From positions 1,612,001 to 1,676,000 of the forward strand of contig JADJNU010000001.1 of NCBI GenBank assembly GCA_016714165.1: 64,000 bases of DNA, read 5' to 3'. Below the pieces are notes generated by a model, which was given only the letters and a program-made list of their open reading frames with translations, was not told where the DNA came from and did not search any database. The DNA comes from Bdellovibrionales bacterium. Lineage in GTDB: Bacteria; Bdellovibrionota; Bdellovibrionia; Bdellovibrionales; UBA1609. A program made the translations under genes and the position numbers. Below are positions 42,978 through 50,681 of this stretch, piece after piece. Every line of letters begins with the position of its first letter. The stretch's first letter is position 1.

Positions 42978-44283
42978 TGGTAATCTTTTGAAATGCCAAA
43001 GAAAAAACTGCCCTGATATCGTAAAAAAGAAATCTCAAGCCATACCGCCATGGAACAGGCTGGACTCGTTGACTGAGTATCCAGGTAGCAATAAAACTTA
43101 TAAAAAATGCAATACAAGTCGCCTGTGCAGCTCCCTTCGCTCCATTCAAGATGATCAAAAAATATGAAAGTCCCAGGTTAAGAACTCCCGTAAAAAAGGT
43201 CACCATTGCAAGATAGCCAGTTCTTTTCGCAAAAAATAGGAAATTAGCCACTAGAAAATACATCCCATAAAATGCGTTACCAAGGCAAAGCCAAAACACA
43301 AACTGAGATGCTTGCTCGTATTCGACAGGGACAAAAATAGACATAAGTGGAATCGCTATCAACCAGTAAAGAAGAGCCAGCAGAATCAGAGCCAAACCCC
43401 AAAGATAGCAATACCTTACAATCAAGTTACTAGCACTCCTCGAATTCTCTTGGAGCTTTTCATAAAGCCAGGGAAACCATGCCTGATTAAAGGAACCCGC
43501 AACCAATTTAATGGGAGCACTTACCTGGGAACCAACTTCGAAAAGGCCTGAAACTGAAGTACTTAGAATATTTGCAAGGAGCAGTCGGTCAGAAAAGCCG
43601 ATGAGAGCGCCTCCAATAGCATGAGGAACAAGAGGCACCCCGAACGCCAGCGCATCGCGGAGATGATGGTTCGACCAGGTTGAACCTATCCAGCCATTTT
43701 TATAGATAATCGCCACGCCTAACAGGGAAAACACCATTGAAGTACCCAATTGAGAGAAAGCATATCCCTCCCAAGACCAGCCTTGTGAGATCACCAAATA
43801 AAGCGTCAATGAGGCCGACGAAAATGCTAGGAGAAGCAGAAAAGCACTGTACTTCTTAGTCTCCTTTGCGCTCTGAAGAAGAGCTAACACAATGTTTATC
43901 ACACATTGAGTTCCAGAATTTAAGACAGCAATAAACGGCCAAAAACCAGGCAATTTTAGATAGCTCGCAACAGCATCGTAAAATACACCAAATAGTCCTA
44001 GCGAAATCAAACATGTAAACAGAGTTGCTACGATAGCAGTAAAAACATAGGACCGCAATTCGGGAGAACCTACTTCAAAGAATCTCCTAGAAACAGCTCC
44101 CTGGAAATTTAATCCAACCAGTGGAGTTAAAAATAATACGGCAACACCATACAACGAAAGCAAACCAAAATCGCTCGGTGACATATAATTGGTTAACAAT
44201 GGTAAGAGAAGAAGAGGGAGACCATTCACCAAACCATTTGCAAAAGTATAGACCGCAGTCGTTCGTAGAATATTCCTAATCAT
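42949..44283 (-). CDS. wzx: Polysaccharide flippase (Wzx/MATE-like)
   Basis: About 444 residues with ~12 to 14 predicted membrane helices. FANGLVNGLPLLLLPLLTNYMSPSDFGLL is the typical Wzx opening (conserved PLL-x-x-L-T-x-x-x-x-P-x-x-x-G), and GFSDRLLLANILSTSVSGLFEV marks helix 6 or 7. It moves an undecaprenyl-linked oligosaccharide across the inner membrane. ATG 44283 is preferred to TTG 44298. It is the last gene of the 16-gene leftward nonulosonic acid block, while a separate ABC exporter serves the 30-38 kb cluster. Confidence 0.92.
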   Translation of the reverse strand: MIRNILRTTAVYTFANGLVNGLPLLLLPLLTNYMSPSDFGLLSLYGVAVLFLTPLVGLNFQGAVSRRFFEVGSPELRSYVFTAIVATLFTCLISLGLFGVFYDAVASYLKLPGFWPFIAVLNSGTQCVINIVLALLQSAKETKKYSAFLLLLAFSSASLTLYLVISQGWSWEGYAFSQLGTSMVFSLLGVAIIYKNGWIGSTWSNHHLRDALAFGVPLVPHAIGGALIGFSDRLLLANILSTSVSGLFEVGSQVSAPIKLVAGSFNQAWFPWLYEKLQENSRSASNLIVRYCYLWGLALILLALLYWLIAIPLMSIFVPVEYEQASQFVFWLCLGNAFYGMYFLVANFLFFAKRTGYLAMVTFFTGVLNLGLSYFLIILNGAKGAAQATCIAFFISFIATWILSQRVQPVPWRYGLRFLFYDIRAVFSLAFQKITTKRKSSGSK

Positions 44284-44319
44284 CAAGAAATGTTCCAAAG
44301 ATCAAAGAACATAGCCGTC

Positions 44320-45012
44320 TCAATCAGAGGCTCTCCCCTTTGCCAGTGTTTCAAAAACCATAAAATCAAATTCAGAATCAATATCTACCGACCTTTCAAA
44401 GGGCATAACATACGGAATACAGTCACTTGTCATGAGCCTCCTTTCAGCTAAAAGCGCGGAACAAGACACAACATAAACAGCGCCATTTAGAGCAAAAACC
44501 TCAGGCAAATCCTGTCTCCGGTGAATATCATTCCGCTCGATCAATGGTCTCAAATATCCTTCACTTGAAACCTGATACATCCAATAGGGACTTTTGCTAG
44601 GCTGGTTAACCGAAATGCAACTCCTCACCCCTCGATCCACACAGAGCCTAATTGCACAATCGATATCATCAGCTGATCTCAGTGGGGAGGTCGCTTGCAA
44701 AAGAACAACATAGTCATACCCTGGCAAGGATTCAACAGCATGAATAACTGGTTCTACTCCAGAAACATGGTCTTCTGAAAGTTCCGCAGGGCGAACGAAA
44801 GGAACCTCACAACCAAAGCGTTTCGCAGTGAAAATAATATCAGAATTCTCACTCGAAAGAATAGTCCTTGTCAAAAGCTTTGAGTTTCTTGCAACCTCTA
44901 TTGTCCAGGAGATCAATGGACGCCCAAGCACTTCGCGAAGGTTCTTCCCAGGCACGCCCTTTGAACCACCACGAGCGATTATGACACCAAGAATTTTTTT
45001 ACCCTGGTACAT
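44320..45012 (-). CDS. legF: CMP-sialic/legionaminic acid synthetase (NeuA/LegF type)
   Basis: 230 residues. LGVIIARGGSKGVPGKNLR is the CTP-binding signature of CMP-nonulosonate synthetases, and YVVLLQATSPLRSADDID is the second family line. It activates the nine-carbon acid made by LegI with CTP in the cytoplasm for transfer. Its ATG overlaps the stop of the radical SAM gene. Assignment to legionaminic rather than sialic or pseudaminic acid follows from the rest of the operon (LegB/LegC/LegG/LegI/PtmE). Confidence 0.9.
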   Translation of the reverse strand: MYQGKKILGVIIARGGSKGVPGKNLREVLGRPLISWTIEVARNSKLLTRTILSSENSDIIFTAKRFGCEVPFVRPAELSEDHVSGVEPVIHAVESLPGYDYVVLLQATSPLRSADDIDCAIRLCVDRGVRSCISVNQPSKSPYWMYQVSSEGYLRPLIERNDIHRRQDLPEVFALNGAVYVVSCSALLAERRLMTSDCIPYVMPFERSVDIDSEFDFMVFETLAKGRASD

Positions 45013-46595
45013 TAGATTGACGCTCTCTTCTCCTCCTCGATGGGAGCCTGAACTTTTTTTGAAATAAAATTAAAAGATTCTTCGTGCACTGCCACGGGCT
45101 CAATCGTCGAATCAGATTTGGCCCAATGCTTTTCTGCCTGATTCAGAAGACGGAGGTCTCGAAGATAGATTATTTGTTGTAATCCAATAAGATCCATTGC
45201 TGAGAACTTGTGAGATATGACTGCGGTTATAGAAGATGCATCTCCCAACTCGAGGATAAACTTTTCTAGATCTCCATCGTACTGATTTATAATAGATTTT
45301 TTGTAATTGTAATACCACTGGGATCCGGGATAAGGGGTCGCAAAATGAGGCTTAGCATACATTCCCATTTCGATCATTCCTTCTGCAGTCTCTCTAATTG
45401 TGGTAAAATCTTCTTCAGGGAAACCAATAATGACATTTGGAATTGGCTTAATACCCACTTCCAAACATTCTTTGATGGCCCTAAAATTAGCTTGGGCTGT
45501 AGATCCTTTGCCCAGTTTCTTAAGAATTTTTGGTGAAAAGCTTTCTATCCCATAGACGAGATGAGAGCAGCCCGCCTCATACATGGCCGCCAAAGATTTC
45601 TTATCTGCAAGGCCCGCATGAGAAGTTCCAGCCCAATGAACCCCTCGACAATTTTCATCATGAGGAACGCCATCCCTTCTACAAGTAGGTTGCAATCCTT
45701 CCTTAATCCAAAGTTCTGACAGCTCAAATAGCCACTTTTGTTTACTAAAGACGTGCATGGTCATCATGTTTTCGTCAATGAAGCTCGCAAAATCTATCCC
45801 ATGCTTACTAACAAGGGTTTTAACCATTTCGACAATGTATCGAGGCGAATGATACCGAATATTTCTACCATAAGAAAATCGAACATCGTTTTCCCCTTTT
45901 TCGTCTGGCTCAATGACCATATCTCCAGTAGTTCCCAAGTGCCAACAATAGCGACACACCAGATTGCAACCCAAACTCCCGTTGATATCCATTCGCTTTT
46001 TTGAAGTAAAGATTTCTTCACTAAACAAACCTTGGGAGTTTTCAAAATAAATGTCCAGTGGCAAAAAATCCCATGCAGGATACGGCAAGCAATCGAGATC
46101 TAAAATATTCGGTCGCACTTTTGTTAAATGAGGATTTCCAGAACCATCTCTAAAACAAACGCCCAATGTTTCACTAAAATTATAATCCCTCGCATCTATC
46201 TTCTCGAGAACAACCGGAAAGGTAATAAATGCTTCACCCACAACGCCTAAGTCGATCTGCGGAATCCAGGTCATTATCTCGCGGGGCATAGAAGTCAGAA
46301 CTCCACCGCCTAAGACTAAAAAAGATTTGGGTCTCTCTTCTTTGACAATCCGACAGATTCTCTTCACATGGCCATAAGTCGTAATTAATCCACCCACACC
46401 AATCACATCCCAGTCATCAGCGTTTATCACTTGCCTTAAAACCTCATCACCAACACGCCAAGCATTGGCATCAAAAATCTGCACTTGGTGTCCCTTTTTA
46501 TCGGCTATCGCAGCCAACAGGGCAATCCCATACGGAATATGCTTTGGAACATCTTCTTCTCTCACTATAGGGTTAATCAATAATACCTTTGCCAT
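45012..46595 (-). CDS. B12-binding radical SAM protein
   Basis: About 527 residues from ATG 46595 (AGGAAAGG upstream). An N-terminal cobalamin-binding-like domain (VLLINPIVREEDVPKHIPYG, VIGVGGLITTYGHV, VLGGGVLTSMP) precedes a radical SAM core with the cluster motif C-x3-C-x2-C in LGCNLVCRYCWHLG. YGIESFSPKILKKLGKG and VIIGFPEEDFTTI are standard lines. Such enzymes methylate or rearrange unactivated carbons. Its place between a Maf-like gene and legF suggests modification of the nonulosonic acid or its acceptor, but the reaction is unknown. Confidence 0.85.
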   Translation of the reverse strand: MAKVLLINPIVREEDVPKHIPYGIALLAAIADKKGHQVQIFDANAWRVGDEVLRQVINADDWDVIGVGGLITTYGHVKRICRIVKEERPKSFLVLGGGVLTSMPREIMTWIPQIDLGVVGEAFITFPVVLEKIDARDYNFSETLGVCFRDGSGNPHLTKVRPNILDLDCLPYPAWDFLPLDIYFENSQGLFSEEIFTSKKRMDINGSLGCNLVCRYCWHLGTTGDMVIEPDEKGENDVRFSYGRNIRYHSPRYIVEMVKTLVSKHGIDFASFIDENMMTMHVFSKQKWLFELSELWIKEGLQPTCRRDGVPHDENCRGVHWAGTSHAGLADKKSLAAMYEAGCSHLVYGIESFSPKILKKLGKGSTAQANFRAIKECLEVGIKPIPNVIIGFPEEDFTTIRETAEGMIEMGMYAKPHFATPYPGSQWYYNYKKSIINQYDGDLEKFILELGDASSITAVISHKFSAMDLIGLQQIIYLRDLRLLNQAEKHWAKSDSTIEPVAVHEESFNFISKKVQAPIEEEKRASI

Positions 46596-46620
46596 GATCA
46601 CCTTTCCTCGGTGTTTGAAT

Positions 46621-47658
46621 TCAACTCAAAAAACCTTCCAAATCAGATATAACAATTCCTTCACCGAAGAGAGTTCGTCCCTCCGTACAATTGATTGTCC
46701 TAGATTCAGATTTCAAAACCATCGAGAGAAAATTGCACCGATACCAATAGTAGGTTGGATCAGTATAGTATTCCTGTCCATCAAAAGGAAATATCACTTG
46801 TTTAAAACAAGCAGCAATTTCCTTGTCTGACCCCAAATGCTTAATGTATTCATAGTAAAGTTGAGTATTCTCATAAGGAGTATCGGCATAGTATCCCATG
46901 TCCATCCCCACCATTCCTATTTCTGGAATTTTTAATATCGTACTGGCGAACACCCAAGCTGCTGATCCAACATTTCCGCCGGTATTCATACTCGGTAGCC
47001 GGTTCAGTTGAAAAAGACGACGGGTCAAACTGTTCTCAGATCCTGGATTATCCACTAAAGGGTTCCACCAAAATGCCTCAATCCCAGCCTCGTTGATTCT
47101 CGCCACAACATTCCGAGGTGCGGTCGAGGCTACGATAGCCCTTGTTTGCTTTCCATACTTATTAATCAATTCTATCGTGTCTGCATTCCTCTTGACCGCA
47201 TTAGCTCTGAATTCAACATCTAAATCCTGTCGCAAAAAATAATCATCGTTCTTAGAATTTTCTTCAAGCTGGGGATCGCCAAACCATCTTACCATCCTGG
47301 TTACATGAGGATCAAGAGTCAGCACAAAATCTGGAATTAGCCCCTCTCTTAAGCAGGCTGACAATGATGCATCTATAGCAACAATCACGCCATCGAATTT
47401 TGATTCTCTTATTCTCTGGATTGACTTTCTTTTAAAAAGGCTTGGGCCCGCACTGATGACCAATCCACGTTTAGGATTTTTATTCTGAGGAAGTTTTACC
47501 TCCCTAATTGTTTTTTGAACCCTCGTAAACTCCAGGTTTTCCTCTGCATTCCTAAGAATCCCATTCTCGTGAAGCTGCCGACCACCTGACATGACCGATT
47601 GAAACACGGAGGAAAAGATGTCAGCCACGCTCAGAATCCTGGCTGGCTTCATTGTCAT
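46621..47658 (-). CDS. DUF115 / Maf-like protein (motility accessory factor, putative nonulosonic acid transferase)
   Basis: 345 residues. RGLVISAGPSLFKRKSIQRI and GVIVAIDASLSACLREGLIPDFVLTLDP are the hallmark DUF115 lines (MptE-like/Maf core). NTGGNVGSAAWVFASTIL and IGMVGMDMGYY follow. In epsilonproteobacteria Maf proteins are needed to transfer pseudaminic or legionaminic acid to flagellin. AAGGA five bases before ATG 47658 fixes the start; it overlaps the small gene upstream by 38 bases. It is shorter than typical ~600-residue Maf proteins. Flagellin as acceptor is inference; no flagellin gene is in the window. Confidence 0.8.
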   Translation of the reverse strand: MTMKPARILSVADIFSSVFQSVMSGGRQLHENGILRNAEENLEFTRVQKTIREVKLPQNKNPKRGLVISAGPSLFKRKSIQRIRESKFDGVIVAIDASLSACLREGLIPDFVLTLDPHVTRMVRWFGDPQLEENSKNDDYFLRQDLDVEFRANAVKRNADTIELINKYGKQTRAIVASTAPRNVVARINEAGIEAFWWNPLVDNPGSENSLTRRLFQLNRLPSMNTGGNVGSAAWVFASTILKIPEIGMVGMDMGYYADTPYENTQLYYEYIKHLGSDKEIAACFKQVIFPFDGQEYYTDPTYYWYRCNFLSMVLKSESRTINCTEGRTLFGEGIVISDLEGFLS

Positions 47659-47857
47659 TAAATCCTTCTTCTAACTCTTTATCTCCGTCCCATTCCAAAG
47701 CCGTATCATCAATATAGACCATGCTCCCACAAATATTAGCCATAGCCCTTACTCTTAATCGATCCTTGATTGTCGTGCTGGCGTTACCATCGTCCGTTTC
47801 CTTCGTCGGCTCGACTTTATTCTTCACAGTAAAATTTCCCTTCAAAAAATCGCTCAT
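47621..47857 (-). CDS. Small acidic hypothetical protein (78 aa) nested upstream of the DUF115 gene
   Basis: ATG 47857 has AGGAG and AGGGG just upstream. The product starts MSDFLKGNFTVKNK and includes RVRAMANICGSMVYIDDTALEW, with an acidic tail. No domain is recognised and there is no signal or membrane segment. Its 3' end overlaps the DUF115 gene by 38 bases in another frame, so the two are probably translationally coupled. It may be a small partner of the glycosyltransferase machinery; that is a guess from position. Confidence 0.6.
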   Translation of the reverse strand: MSDFLKGNFTVKNKVEPTKETDDGNASTTIKDRLRVRAMANICGSMVYIDDTALEWDGDKELEEGFNDNEASQDSERG

Positions 47858-47907
47858 TCCCCTGCTCCTCAAATTGATTTGTGACGAGTTAAAGAGTCTC
47901 ACCAATA

Positions 47908-48576
47908 TCACCAGATCTCTCTCAAAACAATAAAAGCCTCCGCCGCAGAGGCGCCAGAAGTGGCCCCACGTAAAAGCGCCAAAGCTCTTATGGATTTTTC
48001 ACTGCGAGGAAATGGGTGCTCGGCTAGCTCACCCAAATAGAGCCGCATAATTTCAATTTTACGCTCCAAAAATTGACTAATATCAACGAAAAGATTCGGG
48101 CGAAATCCAGGATCCTCCGGACGCAAACCAAATTCTGTTTCGGAAAGGGTCTCATAGGCTCTAATTGAAGTAATAAATGGATTTCTAAACGATTTAGTTG
48201 CGGATAGAGAAGCATCAAATACGGCCGTATGATCACTGTGGGCGTCAAGACGATGAGGCACATAAACAATATTTGGCCTAATCGTTTGGATAACACGCGA
48301 TATTTCGCCGACAATATCCTTCTTCGGGTATGTATCCAAAGCCATGGCATCAAATTTTCCCAAAACAACCTGAGAAAATCCATACTGGGCTGCCACTAGG
48401 TCTATTTCATGAGCACGTTCTGTGATCTTTTCACTGCTAAATCCATTATTGATGTTCATTCTGGAGATAATCAGCCAATTTACGCTGTCTCCAGCAGCTT
48501 TGTGTCGCAGCAGTGTCCCGCCGCAACCCAATGTTTCATCGTCTGGGTGCGGCGATATAACCAAAACAGATTTCAT
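47908..48576 (-). CDS. PIG-L/LmbE-family N-acetyl sugar deacetylase
   Basis: 222 residues. VLVISPHPDDETLGCGGTLL is the zinc-binding HPDDE signature, and HRLDAHSDHTAVFDA gives the second metal-binding pair. The family removes an N-acetyl group from a GlcNAc-type sugar. Its ATG overlaps the stop of the adjoining formyltransferase gene (ATGA), so a deacetylate-then-formylate sequence on the same sugar nitrogen is a reasonable inference. Confidence 0.9.
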   Translation of the reverse strand: MKSVLVISPHPDDETLGCGGTLLRHKAAGDSVNWLIISRMNINNGFSSEKITERAHEIDLVAAQYGFSQVVLGKFDAMALDTYPKKDIVGEISRVIQTIRPNIVYVPHRLDAHSDHTAVFDASLSATKSFRNPFITSIRAYETLSETEFGLRPEDPGFRPNLFVDISQFLERKIEIMRLYLGELAEHPFPRSEKSIRALALLRGATSGASAAEAFIVLREIW

Positions 48577-49460
48577 AAATAACTCCCCACCAAGGGCATG
48601 TGTTCAAACTCATGTGCAACAATCCTGATACCGCCATCGGCGCACTTTACAACGATTTCATTGTTATGAGTATTTAATACTTTTCCGGGTTCAATGTTTC
48701 CTGCGATTGTCTCCCCCACGATTTGAACTCTCCAGATTCGAACCATCTTGCCATTGAAAATGATATGAGCCCCAATGTATGGACGACTCAACGCTCGAGT
48801 CAAATTGTAGATTGACCGACAACTCATCCTCCAATCAATTTCACCATCTCTCTCGTTTCTCTTTCGCCAAGAATTCGCTTGAGAATTATCCTGCACAATA
48901 CGCTCGAAATCTCCCGATCGAAGTCTTGGGGTAAACTCAGCGATTTGAGTCAATGCTACTTCGGTCACGCGTGAATACAAGTCAGCTGCAGTATCGCTGT
49001 CAAAAATGGGAATCAAATGTTGACTTAAGATATCACCGGAGTCGGCACCTTGATCCATGAAAAAAAATGTCGAAGCCGTCTGACTTAATCCCAACGAAAG
49101 AGCCCACACGAGAGGGTGTCTACCACGATTTTGTGGCAGACAAGCAGGATGGAATCCCACCACACCCAGCGGTGGTAAAATTAAAATTTCCAAATCCAAC
49201 AAATGGCTCCAGCCAAAACAGTAAATTACCGTGGGCCCCGTTTTCTTGAGAAACTCCTCCATCTCACCCGATTTTGCCTTGTCAGCAAAAAAAACGGGGG
49301 TCCCTCTCGCCTGTGCAATAGGAGATAGATCTCGAAAATCAGAATTAAATTTTGACTGAGTCTTGGTGATTACACCGACTACCTCTACGTCATCTAGGTC
49401 ATAAACCATCGAAAGGGCGCACTCACTAAACTCCACGCATCCTATAAATGCTATCCTCAC
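48573..49460 (-). CDS. Formyltransferase-fold enzyme (sugar N-formyltransferase-like)
   Basis: 295 residues from GTG 49460, overlapping the stop of legG. The N-terminal formyl-THF fold has IAFIGCVEFSECALSMV and VVGVITKTQ. The active-site strip reads VVGFHPACLPQNRGRHPLVW and then FFFMDQGADSGDIL. His and Asp of the usual Asn-His-Asp triad are present, but the Asn (N-x-H) is Gly here (G-F-H). I have a memory of this G-F-H form in other enzymes of this subgroup, so it may be normal for them. A C-terminal OB-like domain with RALSRPYIGAHI follows. Probable substrate: an amino sugar in the nonulosonate pathway. Confidence 0.82.
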   Translation of the reverse strand: MRIAFIGCVEFSECALSMVYDLDDVEVVGVITKTQSKFNSDFRDLSPIAQARGTPVFFADKAKSGEMEEFLKKTGPTVIYCFGWSHLLDLEILILPPLGVVGFHPACLPQNRGRHPLVWALSLGLSQTASTFFFMDQGADSGDILSQHLIPIFDSDTAADLYSRVTEVALTQIAEFTPRLRSGDFERIVQDNSQANSWRKRNERDGEIDWRMSCRSIYNLTRALSRPYIGAHIIFNGKMVRIWRVQIVGETIAGNIEPGKVLNTHNNEIVVKCADGGIRIVAHEFEHMPLVGSYL

Positions 49461-50629
49461 AAACTAAACTCGATATCATAAAAGAATTTCATCAAAATCC
49501 CCTTTAGATCAACAGTCTTAATTTTCTCGATGATTTTTCTGCTTGTATCGCCGTCGCCATAGGGACTTCTGTAATCCTTTAAGCTCCCTTTAAACTGAAC
49601 ACTCATTCCCTTTTTTATAGCAGCAGTGATTTCTTCATTTTTTGCATCACATTGAATAATGCTTTCTCCCTGAATTCGTCCCCGCTGCCTTTCTCCAATA
49701 TTTACAGTTGGAATTTGAAAAAAAGGAACCTCAATCAAACCACTTGATGAATTGCCAATAAAGACATCCACGAACTGGAGAACACTCAAAAAAAGATGCC
49801 GTCCCAAAGACGGGGTCAAATAAACCCTACCACCATTCTTGCTAGCATATTTTTCGAATTCCTCTATTAGCTCTCTTCCTTGCGCATCAGCGTTGGGATA
49901 AGTGATTATTAGGTTTGAATCAGGAAACTCATCCAATGACTTAAATAACTCCGAAGCCGCCTTTTTTTGGGAGCCTTTACTCAGTGTGACTGGATGATAG
50001 GTAATAAGGAAACTGGATTTTCCTAAATCAAATCCAATTCTTCTGACGACTTCATCCCTTGACAGCAAAACCGATCGCTTAATAGCCTCTACACCTGGTG
50101 CACCGAAGTTAAAAACGCGGTCGGGCTGCTCTCCTAACTGAATCACCCTCTTTCTATACGCCTCTGTGGCCACAAAGTGCAGTTGTGACATTTTGGTAAT
50201 TGAATGCCTAATCGCCTCATCAACAAGTCCCTTAGTCAATTCGCCACCATGAATATGAGCTATAGGAACGTTTGCAACCATTGCTGCTTGAGCTGCAGCC
50301 AAAGATTCAAATCTATCCCCAAGCAATACAAGTAAATCGGGCTTAAGTCGCTTGAATAGGTCCGCAAATCCGATTGTTCCCAATCCAATAGACTTGGTAA
50401 TTGAGCTCCAAGAATCCCCTGAAAGGAGGATTTCCAATTTATCCGCAATTGGAATACAATCCTCTTCTATTTCACGATAAGTCATACCAAACTCAGAAGA
50501 TAAATGCATCCCCGTAACAACAAATTGAAGCTCTAGATCCGGATCATCTTCGATCCCCCTGAGCAGCCAATAAAGCAAACTATATTCCGATCGAGAACCC
50601 GACACTACACATATTTTTCTCACTGCCAT
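49457..50629 (-). CDS. legG: Hydrolysing UDP/GDP-sugar 2-epimerase (NeuC/LegG type)
   Basis: About 390 residues from ATG 50629. KICVVSGSRSEYSLLYWLL, LVLLGDRFESLAAAQAAM and PIAHIHGGELTKGLVDEAIRHS are diagnostic of NeuC/LegG, and GNSSSGLIEVPFFQIPTVNIG is the C-terminal active-site line. In legionaminic synthesis it hydrolyses and epimerises the nucleotide-linked 2,4-diacetamido sugar, giving 6-deoxy-mannose derivative for LegI. The gene overlaps the formyltransferase by four bases. Confidence 0.93.
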   Translation of the reverse strand: MAVRKICVVSGSRSEYSLLYWLLRGIEDDPDLELQFVVTGMHLSSEFGMTYREIEEDCIPIADKLEILLSGDSWSSITKSIGLGTIGFADLFKRLKPDLLVLLGDRFESLAAAQAAMVANVPIAHIHGGELTKGLVDEAIRHSITKMSQLHFVATEAYRKRVIQLGEQPDRVFNFGAPGVEAIKRSVLLSRDEVVRRIGFDLGKSSFLITYHPVTLSKGSQKKAASELFKSLDEFPDSNLIITYPNADAQGRELIEEFEKYASKNGGRVYLTPSLGRHLFLSVLQFVDVFIGNSSSGLIEVPFFQIPTVNIGERQRGRIQGESIIQCDAKNEEITAAIKKGMSVQFKGSLKDYRSPYGDGDTSRKIIEKIKTVDLKGILMKFFYDIEFSL

Positions 50630-50681
50630 ATCATCTCTCTGCCTACTTGGCACCGAACCACGATTACCCAAACAGAAATTA

